Translations under genes and position numbers: made by a program
Source: Micromonospora tarapacensis
Lineage (GTDB): Bacteria > Actinomycetota > Actinomycetes > Mycobacteriales > Micromonosporaceae
Direction of reading: 5' to 3'
Length of the DNA: 64,000 bases
Assembly (NCBI RefSeq): GCF_019697375.1
Contig: NZ_JAHCDI010000004.1
Span: forward strand, 2,901,324-2,965,323
Shown here: in pieces, positions 35,971 to 43,910 of the stretch
How positions within the stretch are numbered: the first letter of the stretch is position 1
Layout of the letters: each line of letters starts with the position of its first letter
Notes under the pieces: model-generated
The model's input: the letters and a program-made list of their open reading frames with translations, nothing else
What the model was told of the DNA's origin: nothing
The model's database searches: none

Positions 35971-36401
35971 ACCCGTCCCCTGTCCTTGACCGCGGCGCTG
36001 ACCACGTCGACGTCGGCCCGCAGGCTGCGCACGGTCGCCTGGGGGACAGGCGGGACCGCCCGGCTGACCTGCCGCTTGCCGATCAGCGCAAGCACACCGG
36101 CGATCAGGAACACGGCAGCCGCCACGATCAGGGCAGCCGCCCAGGCCGGCACCACCAGGGCCAGCAGCAGGATCGTGGCGGTGACCAGCGCGCCGAGGCC
36201 GAAGAAGGCGAGCGCCCCGCCGCCGGCGAGCAGGCCGAGGCCGATACCGGCGTGCTTGCCCTTCTGCGTCAACTCCGCGCGGGCGAGCGTCAGCTCGTCG
36301 CGGACCAGGCGCGACACCTGCTCCGCCGCCCGCTGGACCAGTTCGGCGGTGGACGGCTCACTCCCGTTGTGGGACGTACGGGCGTTCGCCACGTCAGCCA
36401 T
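35967..36401 (-). CDS. Phage holin family / Actinobacterial holin-X-type membrane protein
   Basis: 144-residue protein with an N-terminal amphipathic region (TAELVQRAAEQVSRLVRDELTL, ARAELTQKGKHAGIGLG) and two long membrane helices (about 50-75 and 78-105). This matches the 'phage holin family' (DUF1469-like) proteins encoded in most actinobacterial chromosomes with DUF3618 and DUF4235. Despite the name there is no phage gene nearby, so an envelope-structural role is more likely than lysis. It is the first gene of the three-gene operon. Confidence 0.87.
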   Translation of the reverse strand: MADVANARTSHNGSEPSTAELVQRAAEQVSRLVRDELTLARAELTQKGKHAGIGLGLLAGGGALAFFGLGALVTATILLLALVVPAWAAALIVAAAVFLIAGVLALIGKRQVSRAVPPVPQATVRSLRADVDVVSAAVKDRGRV

Positions 36402-36670
36402 GCTGTCCCCCTCTCGTCATCACCGCGCTGTATGCCCGGAGTCGCCGCTCGCCAATCCTGTCTGTGCGGTTTTCGGTCCGGAACGGTCCACCGCGCCCGT
36501 CGTGCCGGCGACGGCGCGACGGTGCAGGAGCAGAAGCGTCGCGCAGCAGGTCCCCAGGAAACGCCCCGCCAAACGTCCCACCCCGCCGGCCGCGCCACCG
36601 CTCCCCTCCCCCAACGCCCCCACCCCCGTCCAGGTCACGACCCACCGACCACCACCAGCGCCGACCCGGG

Positions 36671-37867
36671 TCAGCGGCGGGAGTCGGCGGATTCGTCGGG
36701 GCCGACGAAGGCCTCGTTGCGGGCCTGGCCGTCGTCGCTGCCGCCGAAGATCCGGGAGTCGTCGGGCATCTCGGCCTCGCCGTTGCGGCGCGACGACTGC
36801 CGGGGCTGCACCCACTGCCAGGGCAGGTTGCCCGCGCCGTCGCCGACCTCGGTGCGCAACCGGGGCATCGCGGTGGGCCGGTGATCGCGTACCCAGGCCA
36901 CCAGGTGCTCCCGGACCAGGCAGCGCAGGTCCCACAGGGCGCCCGCGTTGCCGGCGCTCACCAGGGCACGGACCTTGATCATGCCGCCGGTCGCGTCGGT
37001 GACCTGAAGCACGCAGACCCGGCCGTCCCACAACTCGGTGGCCTGCGCCAGGCGGCGCAGTTCCTCCCGCATGGTCTGGACCGGGATCGACCAGTCCACC
37101 TCGAACTCGGCGGTGCCCAGGACCGCCGCCTCGGTGCGGGTCCAGTTCTGGAACGGGGTGTTCGTGAAGTAGGAGGTGGGCAGGATCAGCCGCCGGTCGT
37201 CCCAGATCTGGACCACCACGTAGCTGAGCGTCAACTCCTCGATCCGGCCCCACTCACCCTCGACCACCACCACGTCGTCGAGGCGAACCGCGTCGCTGAA
37301 GGCCAGTTGCAGGCCGGCGAAGAGGTTGCCCAGCAGACTCTGCGCGGCCAGCGCGGCGACGACACCGACCACACCGGCGCTGGTCAGCACGCCGGCTCCG
37401 ATGCCCCGGACGGAGGGGAAGGTCATCAGCATCACGCCGACGGTCAGCACGACGATCACCACGACGGTCACCCGGCGCAGCATCACCACCTGGGTGCGCA
37501 CCCGCCGGGCGTGCCGGTTGTCCGGCACGTCCACCCGGAACCGGGCCAACGCGGTGTCCTCGACCACCACCAGCAGGGAGGCGACCAGCCAGGCGGTGGC
37601 GGCGATGACGGCGAGCACCAGCAGGTGCAGCAGCGCCTGGCGCCACGGGGTGCCGATGCCGTACCCGGTGCTGAAACGGACGGCGAACTGCACGGCGAGC
37701 ACCGTGACAGCGACCTGGAACGAGCGGTGCGCGTGCTCCGTCAACTCGGTCAGCAGCGTCGACCGGCGGCCCCACCTCCGGGTGAGGCGGTGCACCACCT
37801 CGACCACGACAAGGGCGATCGCCGCCGCGGCGAGCGCGGCGACGACCGTCATGAGGTAGCTGTCCAC
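36671..37867 (-). CDS. Mechanosensitive ion channel family protein (MscS)
   Basis: Membrane channel of 398 residues. Four or so membrane helices occupy about residues 5-160; the pore helix and MscS signature follow in AQSLLGNLFAGLQLAFSDAV and LDDVVVVEGEWGRIEELTLSYV (about 185-230), then the cytoplasmic beta/alpha vestibule. The C-terminal 40 residues are polar and disordered. GTG 37867 follows GGAAGGAGAAG. The gene protects against hypo-osmotic shock in characterised relatives. A duplicated 12-bp element lies 26-60 bp upstream of the start. Confidence 0.94.
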   Translation of the reverse strand: MDSYLMTVVAALAAAAIALVVVEVVHRLTRRWGRRSTLLTELTEHAHRSFQVAVTVLAVQFAVRFSTGYGIGTPWRQALLHLLVLAVIAATAWLVASLLVVVEDTALARFRVDVPDNRHARRVRTQVVMLRRVTVVVIVVLTVGVMLMTFPSVRGIGAGVLTSAGVVGVVAALAAQSLLGNLFAGLQLAFSDAVRLDDVVVVEGEWGRIEELTLSYVVVQIWDDRRLILPTSYFTNTPFQNWTRTEAAVLGTAEFEVDWSIPVQTMREELRRLAQATELWDGRVCVLQVTDATGGMIKVRALVSAGNAGALWDLRCLVREHLVAWVRDHRPTAMPRLRTEVGDGAGNLPWQWVQPRQSSRRNGEAEMPDDSRIFGGSDDGQARNEAFVGPDESADSRR

Positions 37868-37893
37868 GTGTTACTTCTCCTTCCGGCCGACGG

Positions 37894-37927
37894 CAAGATC
37901 CGGCACAGTGGCGATCAAGATCCGGCA
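37894..37927. promoter_or_regulatory. Direct repeat of TGCCGGATCTTG upstream of mscS
   Basis: The 12-bp element CAAGATCCGGCA (reverse complement TGCCGGATCTTG) occurs exactly at 37894-37905 and 37916-37927, a 22-bp period (two helical turns), between the DUF1206 stop and the mscS start. It may be an activator or repressor site. Confidence 0.45.
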
Positions 37928-37988
37928 AAGGGGCAATGGTGCCCTGGATCGCCGTCGTCGGCCACCGCGGGGCCTGCGGAGGAGAGGG

Positions 37989-38810
37989 TCAGACCTTGCG
38001 GTAGCGGGACTGTAGGAAGCAGTATGCGCCGAAGGCGGCGATACCCAGCGCAACGAGGGTGAGCAAAATCGCGCCGTACGACTGGTCCCGCAGCGTCCGC
38101 AGCGCGGCGTCCAGGCCCCGGGCCTGCTCCGGGTCGTAGTTCACCGCGGCCAGCACGACCAGCCCGCCGGTCACGGCGAACGCCGTGCCCCGGGCGGCGT
38201 AACCGGCCACGCCGAGCCGGCGGGCGAGCTTCGTGGTCCGGGCGTTCATCTGGCCGGCCTTCAGGCGCTTCATGAACTTCTTCTGGATCCCGTAGACCGC
38301 CATGCCGACACCGATCCCGGCGAGGACCAGGCCGGCGAGACCGACGAGCCACCGGCCACCGGTGGACTCCATCAGCCGGGCGCTGAGTTCTTCCTGCTGC
38401 GACGCGCTGTCGGAGTTGGCGTTGGAGAAGACCTTCCAGGCGGTCCAGGCCAGCCAGAGGTAGATGATCGTGCGGGCGGCAGAGACGACCCGCTCCTTGA
38501 GCCGGTCGTCGCCCCGCTCCGCGCGGTGCCCGACGGCAGCCTCGAGGGCCTGCCAGATCGCCATGGCGAGCATGCCGACGGCGATGGCGATGACGACGAA
38601 CGTGCCCGTCGGCTGCGCGGCGAGGGTCCGCAACGCACCGGACTGGTCGCCGTCGTCCGATGAGTTGCCGAAGGCGATCTGCAACGCCAGCCAGCCGAAC
38701 AGCAGGTGCACGATCCCGTAGCCGATGAAACCGGCCCGGGCGAGAAGTTCCAGCCACCGGCTGTCGGCCGTACGGGCAGCGGTGGTTTCGGCGTTCCGGG
38801 TGAGAGACAT
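37989..38810 (-). CDS. DUF1206 domain-containing membrane protein
   Basis: 273-residue polytopic membrane protein made of three repeats of the DUF1206 unit, each beginning with a motif like LARAGFIGYGIVHLLFGWLAL (about 20), VVSAARTIIYLWLAWTAWKVF (about 110) and RLGVAGYAARGTAFAVTGGLV (about 190). Function unknown; the family is widespread in actinobacteria and often found with stress or envelope genes. ATG 38810 gives MSLTRNAETTAART. It is transcribed toward mscS with 121 bp between. Confidence 0.93.
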   Translation of the reverse strand: MSLTRNAETTAARTADSRWLELLARAGFIGYGIVHLLFGWLALQIAFGNSSDDGDQSGALRTLAAQPTGTFVVIAIAVGMLAMAIWQALEAAVGHRAERGDDRLKERVVSAARTIIYLWLAWTAWKVFSNANSDSASQQEELSARLMESTGGRWLVGLAGLVLAGIGVGMAVYGIQKKFMKRLKAGQMNARTTKLARRLGVAGYAARGTAFAVTGGLVVLAAVNYDPEQARGLDAALRTLRDQSYGAILLTLVALGIAAFGAYCFLQSRYRKV

Positions 38811-38899
38811 GGCGCCTCAATCTCCGGCGGCGAAGATTTCCAAACGTGGCCGGCCACCACCGGGGGCGGAGGCCGGCCGGACCACCGGGGCTGCCGCGC

Positions 38900-39271
38900 T
38901 CAGCCGGCGTTTCGCTCGATGCGGACCTTCACCTCGGAGTCGGTGACGCTGTCCAGGGTGACCGCGAGGCCACCCACGTCGGCGGCCTGCTGCCCGACGG
39001 TCAGCGACAGTTGCTCACCGGCGACCTCGATGGTGACCACGTCGTCCTGCGCCTCGATGAGCTGGGCCTCGACGCCGAGGATGCTGGCCCGGGCGTCCAC
39101 CCCCCGATCGAAGGTCACCGTGCAGGCGTCCAGCCCGCAGTCGGTGCTGGCCCCCTCGGAGCTACAGCCGGCCAGCAGGGCGGCACCGAGGGCGAGGCCG
39201 GCCAGCAGGCCGAAGGTCTTCCGGTTGGCGAGGAGGCGAAGGTTCTTACCAGCGGGGGATCGGTTCGTCAC
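38900..39271 (-). CDS. Small secreted lipoprotein
   Basis: 123 residues from GTG 39271: a signal peptide with basic start (GKNLRLLANRK), hydrophobic core (GLLAGLALGAALLAGC) and lipobox cysteine at 36. The mature domain is a small beta-rich module (CGLDACTVTFDRGVDARASI, VTIEVAGEQLSLTVGQQ). The two cysteines in CGLDAC may form a disulfide. No family name is certain. It has its own promoter region shared with the divergent acetyltransferase. Confidence 0.82.
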   Translation of the reverse strand: MTNRSPAGKNLRLLANRKTFGLLAGLALGAALLAGCSSEGASTDCGLDACTVTFDRGVDARASILGVEAQLIEAQDDVVTIEVAGEQLSLTVGQQAADVGGLAVTLDSVTDSEVKVRIERNAG

Positions 39272-39337
39272 ACCGCCAGCGTACGAGACGTCGGCGAAGT
39301 GCTCCGGGGCCGGCGTTGACCTGTGGACAATGGGCGG

Positions 39338-39625
39338 GTGAGCATGCTGGTCGAGGACGATCCCGCCAAACACCGCTACGAGATCCTGGTCGACGACGCG
39401 CTGGCCGGCTTCACCGCGTACCTGCTCCGCGGCGAGGTGCTGGTCTTCACCCACACCGAGGTCGATCCGGGCTACCAGAACATGGGCGTCGGCTCGGCGC
39501 TGATGCGCGGCACGCTGGACCAGGTCCGCGCGCAGGGCGGGCGCGTGGTGCCCCAGTGCCCGTTCATGGCCGCCTTCATCGAACGTCACCCGGAGTACGC
39601 CGACCTGGTCACCAGCCCGGTGTGA
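39338..39625 (+). CDS. GNAT family N-acetyltransferase, short YjdJ/Rv2170-like type
   Basis: About 95 residues from GTG 39338 (VSMLVEDDPAKHRYEI); GTG 39323 is a weaker choice. The minimal GNAT fold is visible: VFTHTEVDPGYQNMGVGSALMRGTL holds the acetyl-CoA loop (Q-x-x-G-V-G), and the C-terminal VPQCPFMAAFIERHPEY is the hallmark of this short family (COG2388). The substrate is unknown. Its last 17 bp overlap the end of the convergent hexosaminidase gene. Confidence 0.9.
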   Translation: MSMLVEDDPAKHRYEILVDDALAGFTAYLLRGEVLVFTHTEVDPGYQNMGVGSALMRGTLDQVRAQGGRVVPQCPFMAAFIERHPEYADLVTSPV

Positions 39626-41153
39626 CGACGGCACCGCCGAGCAACTCGGCGGTGGCCCGGCCCGCGGCCCGGGTGGCGCCGTGGGTGGCGATGTGCACCC
39701 CGCCGGTGATCAGCGCCGGCACCCCCAGCTCGACCACCACCGCATCGGGCCGGGCGGCCAGCGCCCGGCCGACCGCGTCCCGCATCCAGCCGTGCCGGTG
39801 CAGGTCGCGCACGACCAGGACCAGCGGCCGGCCCGCGGCACCGGCGGCCGGGTCGACGGGCACGGTGGTCTCGGCGTACCGGACGCCCGTGGTGCCCGGC
39901 ACGAGCGCGGTCAGCGGCGCGGCCACCCCCCACGGGGTCTCCGACCCGATCGCGATGTTGTGCGGCGGCTGGAACTCCACCACGTGCGGCGGGCCGGTCA
40001 GCGGCAGCGCGGTGGCCTCCCCGCCGCTGGTGGTGACCCGGATCGCCCGACGTGCCGCGGTCAACCCGACCGCCGAGCCGACGCCGGCCGCCGTCCCGGC
40101 ACCGACCGTGGGAGCGCCGGTGCCGGGACGGGCGGTGCGGGCCGCCACCGTCCAGGCCGCGAGTTGGCCGACCCGCTTGGCCGCCTCCGCCAGTCGCTCC
40201 TCCGGCAGGTCGCCGGCGAGAACCGCGTCGACGATGGCGTCGCGCAGGTAACGGGCCGTCTCCTCGTCGGCGTGCTCGCCGCCCACACAGACCGCGTCCG
40301 CACCGGCCGCCAGCGCCCGCACCGCCGCGCCGGCGAACCCGTACCGGCCGGCGACCGCGCGCATCTCCACCGCATCGGTCACCACGACACCGTCGAAGCC
40401 CATCTCCTCACGCAGCAGTCCGCCCAGGATCCGGCCGCTCAGGGTGGCCGGCAGCTCGGGATCCAGCGCCGGCACCAGCAGGTGCCCGGTCATCACCGCC
40501 TGGACGCCCGCGGCGACGGCGGCCCGGAAGGGCGCCAGCTCGACGGCGTGCAGTCGGGCCCGGTCGGCGGCGATCCGGGGTAGGTCGTGGTGCGAGTCGA
40601 CCCGGGTGTCGCCGTGGCCGGGGAAGTGCTTGGCGCAGGCGGCGACCCCGCCGGACTGCAGACCGCGCACCCAGGCGGTGGTGTGCCGGGCGACCAGCGA
40701 CGGTTCGGCGCCGAACGAGCGGACACCGATCACCGGGTTGTCCGGATTGGAGTTGACGTCGGCGTCCGGCGCGTAGTTCAGGGTGATCCCGGCGGCGGCG
40801 AGTTCGACGCCGAGGTCCCGGGCGACCTCCTCGGTGAGCGCCGGGTCGTCCACGGCGCCGAGGGCTAAGTTGCCCGGGCGGGAACTTCCCCGGCCGGACT
40901 CGATGCGGGTGACGTCCCCCGCCTCCTCGTCGATGGCGACGATCACGTCGGGACGCTCCGCGCGCAGCGCGGCGGTGAGCGCGGTGACCTGCGGGGAGTC
41001 CACGACGTTGCGGCTGAACAGCACCACCGAGCCGAGCCCCTCGCCGAGCCAGCGACAGATCCACGCGGGCGGGACGGTGCCGACGAAACCGGGCTGCAGG
41101 ACCGCGGCCGCCAGGGCCGCCAGATGTCTGTCTCGCTCGCTCCGCTCACTCAT
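39609..41153 (-). CDS. Glycoside hydrolase family 3, beta-N-acetylhexosaminidase (NagZ-like)
   Basis: Cell-wall recycling type GH3 enzyme, 514 residues. The N-terminal barrel has IDEEAGDVTRIE, and the NagZ-specific loop KHFPGHGDTRVDSHHDLP supplies the His-Asp dyad; the catalytic nucleophile Asp is in VVVTDAVEMRA. A second domain of about 170 residues (from TAARRAIRVTTSGGEAT) extends beyond simple NagZ. ATG 41153 gives MSERSERDRHLAAL; the DNA for MSERSER is the repeated GAGTGAGCGGAGCGAG element common before actinobacterial genes, so the true start might be slightly downstream. No signal peptide, hence probably cytoplasmic. Confidence 0.93.
   Translation of the reverse strand: MSERSERDRHLAALAAAVLQPGFVGTVPPAWICRWLGEGLGSVVLFSRNVVDSPQVTALTAALRAERPDVIVAIDEEAGDVTRIESGRGSSRPGNLALGAVDDPALTEEVARDLGVELAAAGITLNYAPDADVNSNPDNPVIGVRSFGAEPSLVARHTTAWVRGLQSGGVAACAKHFPGHGDTRVDSHHDLPRIAADRARLHAVELAPFRAAVAAGVQAVMTGHLLVPALDPELPATLSGRILGGLLREEMGFDGVVVTDAVEMRAVAGRYGFAGAAVRALAAGADAVCVGGEHADEETARYLRDAIVDAVLAGDLPEERLAEAAKRVGQLAAWTVAARTARPGTGAPTVGAGTAAGVGSAVGLTAARRAIRVTTSGGEATALPLTGPPHVVEFQPPHNIAIGSETPWGVAAPLTALVPGTTGVRYAETTVPVDPAAGAAGRPLVLVVRDLHRHGWMRDAVGRALAARPDAVVVELGVPALITGGVHIATHGATRAAGRATAELLGGAVVTPGW
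41131..41153 (-). repeat. GAGTGAGCGGAGCGAGCGAGA element at the GH3 start
   Basis: Read on the minus strand, ATGAGTGAGCGGAGCGAGCG encodes the MSERSER start. From memory the same near-palindromic sequence precedes many genes in high-GC actinomycetes, suggesting a dispersed REP-like element rather than conserved protein sequence. Confidence 0.5.
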
Positions 41154-41291
41154 ACGGTCGCCGTACCCCCGCCTTTTTCCGCCGTGGACTCCCCCGCCAG
41201 CCGGCGGTGCAGACATGGTCACACCCACGCCACCGAATAGTCAATAAACCTTACAGTTGCCGCCACGCCCGGCTGCCGCCACAGTGCGGGG

Positions 41292-41414
41292 ATGGACCCG
41301 ATGCTGCTGGCCGACGCGACGAGCCCGGCCGACATCCCCGGCGTACGCCTGCTCGGTCTGGTGGTCGGCGGCCTGCTGCTGCTCCTCGCCATCCGGGCGA
41401 TGTTCCGGCGCTGA
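41292..41414 (+). CDS. 40-residue single-helix membrane peptide
   Basis: ATG 41292 (MDPMLLADATSPADIPG) leads to one membrane helix (VRLLGLVVGGLLLLLAIRAMF) and ends RR. GTGCGGGGATGG gives only a fair ribosome-binding site. The coding bias fits the genome and the topology is like other small actinobacterial membrane peptides. It lies divergent to the GH3 gene and upstream of recQ. Confidence 0.55.
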   Translation: MDPMLLADATSPADIPGVRLLGLVVGGLLLLLAIRAMFRR

Positions 41415-41515
41415 GCCGACCCGGGCGCGACCCGGGCCGCCCGGAGTACCGCCTGCCCGACTGGCCGGGACTCCTCGACCTCCACCGGCGCGACGTGCCG
41501 CCCCGGCCGAGTTGA
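41411..41515 (+). CDS. Possible small soluble peptide overlapping the membrane peptide
   Basis: A 34-residue frame that begins at the CTG overlapping the preceding TGA (CTGA) and reads LSRPGRDPGRPEYRLPDWPG onward to RRDVPPRPS. The PEYRLPDWPGLLDLHRRD core is unusually polar and aromatic for random GC-rich sequence, but no standard start codon exists. Marked as a candidate only. Confidence 0.3.
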   Translation: MSRPGRDPGRPEYRLPDWPGLLDLHRRDVPPRPS

Positions 41516-41608
41516 GCCGGCTCCGGCCGCGGCCCGTCGCCCGCGGTCGATGCCGGACCGGCACCAGCGGGTTTCCGCGCCGACCCACCCGGGTACCTGC
41601 GGTCCTCG

Positions 41609-43240
41609 ATGAAGCTGACCACGCACTCGATGTCGTTGCGCCGTGCCGCGCGCAGCCTGTTCGGCTGGACCGCCCTGCGCCCCAACCAGCTGGCCGCGAT
41701 GCGCGCCGTGATGCGGCGACGCGACGCACTGGTGGTGCTGCCCACCGGCGCCGGAAAATCGGCGATCTACCAGATCCCGGCAAGCCTGATCCCGGGGCCG
41801 ACCGTGGTCATCTCGCCGCTGCTCGCACTGCAACAGGACCAGATCGCCGCGCTCAACGAGCGACAGCGACCGGAACTGCGGGCGGTCCGGATCAGCTCGG
41901 ACGAGTCACCGGCCCAGCAGGCCGAGGCGATCGCCGAGATCCGCGACGGCCGCGCCGAGTTCCTCTTCATCACCCCCGAGCAGCTGGCCAACCCGGACCG
42001 GCTGGCCGAGGTCGGTGCCCTCGGGCCGGCACTGGTGGCGATCGACGAGGCGCACTGCATCTCCGCCTGGGGCCACGACTTCCGCCCGGACTACCTCGCC
42101 CTCGGCCAGCTCATCGAGGGCATCGGCCGGCCCCCGGTGGTCGCGTTGACCGCCACCGCCTCCCCGCCGGTACGCGACGACATCGTCGCCCGGCTGCGGC
42201 TGCACCGGCCCGAGATCGTGGTCTCCGGGCTGGACCGTCCCAACCTCTTCTTCGAGGTGGCGCACTGCCCCACCGAGGACTACCGGTGGCGACGGCTGAT
42301 CACGTTGCTGCGCGACGACGGGCGGCCGGGCATCATCTACGTCCCCACCCGACGCGCCGCCGAGGAACTGGCCGCCCGGCTGACCGAGGCGGGCTTCCCC
42401 GCGCAGTGCTACCACGGTGGGATGCCGGCCAGCGCCCGTGCCCGGCTGCACGAGGCGTTCCTCGCCGACCAGGTGCCGATCATGGTGGCGACCTCGGCGT
42501 TCGGCATGGGCATCGACAAGCCGAACATCGCCTGGGTGGCGCACATGGCGCTGCCCGACTCACCGGACAGCTACTTCCAGGAGATCGGCCGGGCCGGGCG
42601 CGACGGCCAGCCGGCCCGCGTACTGCTGCTGTGGCAGGCCGAGGACGTGGGGTTGCAGCGTTACTTCAGCGGCGGCCTGCCGGACACCACCGAACTGCGG
42701 GACCTGGCCGCGCTGCTGCGCCGCCAACCGACCACCCGCAAGGAACTGCGGGCCGTCACCGGGTTGGGCCCGCGCAAGCTCGGGCAGTACCTCGCCCTGC
42801 TGGAGCAGGTCGGTGCGGCGCAGCCCCGGGCGGGCCAGCGGGTCGGCGCGCCCCGCTACGCCCCGACTCCGGTCGACGCGGCCGCCGCCGCCGTGGCCGA
42901 GGCGGAACGGCAGCAGAGCCTGACCCGGTCGCGTACCGACATGATGCGCGCCTTCGCCGAGACCAGCGGCTGCCGGGGGCAGACGCTGCTGGCCTACTTC
43001 GGCGAGCAGATGACCGAGATCTGCGGGCACTGCGACAACTGCCACGCCGGCACCAGCGTCGCCGACGACGGCGCGTCCGGGCCGTTCCCGGTACACAGCC
43101 AGGTCCGGCACCCGGACTGGGGCACCGGCCTGGTGCTCAGCTACGAGGAGGGCCGGATGACGGTCCTGTTCGACGAGGTCGGGTACAAGACGCTTTCGGT
43201 GAGCGTGGTGTCCGAACAGGGACTGCTGACGCTGGCATAA
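41609..43240 (+). CDS. recQ: ATP-dependent DNA helicase RecQ
   Basis: Superfamily 2 helicase, 543 residues, unwinding DNA 3'-5' in repair. Motifs in order: LFGWTALRPNQLAAM (motif 0), VLPTGAGKSAIYQIP (Walker A, Lys about 50), VAIDEAHCISAWGHDFRPDY (DEAH), TATASPPVRDDI, then PGIIYVPTRRAAEEL, VATSAFGMGIDKPN, and QEIGRAGRDGQPA. The RQC zinc ligands are in ICGHCDNC (about 470). No HRDC domain follows, so this is the short form common in actinobacteria. Start ATG 41609 (MKLTTHSMSLRRAARSLFGW). Confidence 0.95.
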   Translation: MKLTTHSMSLRRAARSLFGWTALRPNQLAAMRAVMRRRDALVVLPTGAGKSAIYQIPASLIPGPTVVISPLLALQQDQIAALNERQRPELRAVRISSDESPAQQAEAIAEIRDGRAEFLFITPEQLANPDRLAEVGALGPALVAIDEAHCISAWGHDFRPDYLALGQLIEGIGRPPVVALTATASPPVRDDIVARLRLHRPEIVVSGLDRPNLFFEVAHCPTEDYRWRRLITLLRDDGRPGIIYVPTRRAAEELAARLTEAGFPAQCYHGGMPASARARLHEAFLADQVPIMVATSAFGMGIDKPNIAWVAHMALPDSPDSYFQEIGRAGRDGQPARVLLLWQAEDVGLQRYFSGGLPDTTELRDLAALLRRQPTTRKELRAVTGLGPRKLGQYLALLEQVGAAQPRAGQRVGAPRYAPTPVDAAAAAVAEAERQQSLTRSRTDMMRAFAETSGCRGQTLLAYFGEQMTEICGHCDNCHAGTSVADDGASGPFPVHSQVRHPDWGTGLVLSYEEGRMTVLFDEVGYKTLSVSVVSEQGLLTLA

Positions 43241-43280
43241 CCTGGGCCGGCCGCGGACGGCGGCGCGTCCGGGCGAGAAC

Positions 43281-43811
43281 GTGGACGACGAGTGGGAGGG
43301 GCAGGTCGTGATCGAAGAGCCGGCGTACACCGGTTTCGGTTTTTCCGACGAGGAGTGGGGGCTGCTGGTCGGCCTGCCACAGTCGGTGCTCACCGCGGCG
43401 AGCGCCGCCGAGTCCGACGGCACGAAGGCGACGATGACCGAGAGCGCCGCCGGCCTGGAGACCATCTCCGCCGGACGGGAGTCGGCCAGCCCGCTGGTGG
43501 CGGCCGTGGCCGGCGAGATCGTGATCCGGGTGGGCGACCCGGAGGCCGGCGAGGAACTGCCGGCCATCGAACCCGACGATCCGCGCGCCTACGCCGAGGA
43601 CGTGCTGGGCCGCGCCAAGGCGGCGTCGGCGTTGCTGGCGGCGCGGCTGGACGAGGGCGAGGCGGGCGCCTACCGGCACTGGCTGGTGGAGATCGCCGAG
43701 CAGGTCGTCGGTGCCGCCACCAGCGGCGGTCTCCTCGGTCTGGGCGGGAGCGTGGTCAGCTCGTCGGAGCGGCGCTTCCGCGACCGGCTGGCCCAGGTCC
43801 TCAACGACTGA
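43281..43811 (+). CDS. Conserved hypothetical acidic helical protein
   Basis: 176 residues from GTG 43281 (VDDEWEGQVVIEEPAYTGFG). The sequence FSDEEWGLLVGLPQSVLTAASAAESDG, an acidic middle and the C-terminal GEAGAYRHWLVEIAEQVVGAATSGGLLGLGGSVVSSSERRF suggest a helical bundle related to plant-type 'TerB-like' or stress proteins in actinobacteria, but I cannot name a family. It follows recQ by 40 bp. Its stop is immediately followed by a large hairpin. Confidence 0.75.
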   Translation: MDDEWEGQVVIEEPAYTGFGFSDEEWGLLVGLPQSVLTAASAAESDGTKATMTESAAGLETISAGRESASPLVAAVAGEIVIRVGDPEAGEELPAIEPDDPRAYAEDVLGRAKAASALLAARLDEGEAGAYRHWLVEIAEQVVGAATSGGLLGLGGSVVSSSERRFRDRLAQVLND

Positions 43812-43812
43812 T

Positions 43813-43901
43813 CCCCACCCACACAGATCGTCGATCATGAGGTTGGCGGCAGTCTCGATCTCGAAGACCGCCGCCAACCTCATGACCGATCGGGGGTGGG
43901 G
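43813..43901. terminator. Large two-part hairpin between convergent genes
   Basis: An inner 16-bp perfect stem (TCATGAGGTTGGCGGC at 43835-43850 with 43870-43885) and an outer 8-bp stem (CCCCACCC 43813-43820 with GGGTGGGG 43894-43901). It lies between the hypothetical gene stop and the ABC permease stop. The CGATCATG stem foot and the C-rich/G-rich flanks match the hairpin at 843-913. Confidence 0.7.
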
Positions 43902-43910
43902 CCGCGTCGG

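Noticed and set aside
35967..36401. Prophage indicated by a holin-like gene
   Set aside because: No phage structural, lysis or integrase gene is nearby; the gene belongs to the chromosomal holin/DUF3618/DUF4235 trio.
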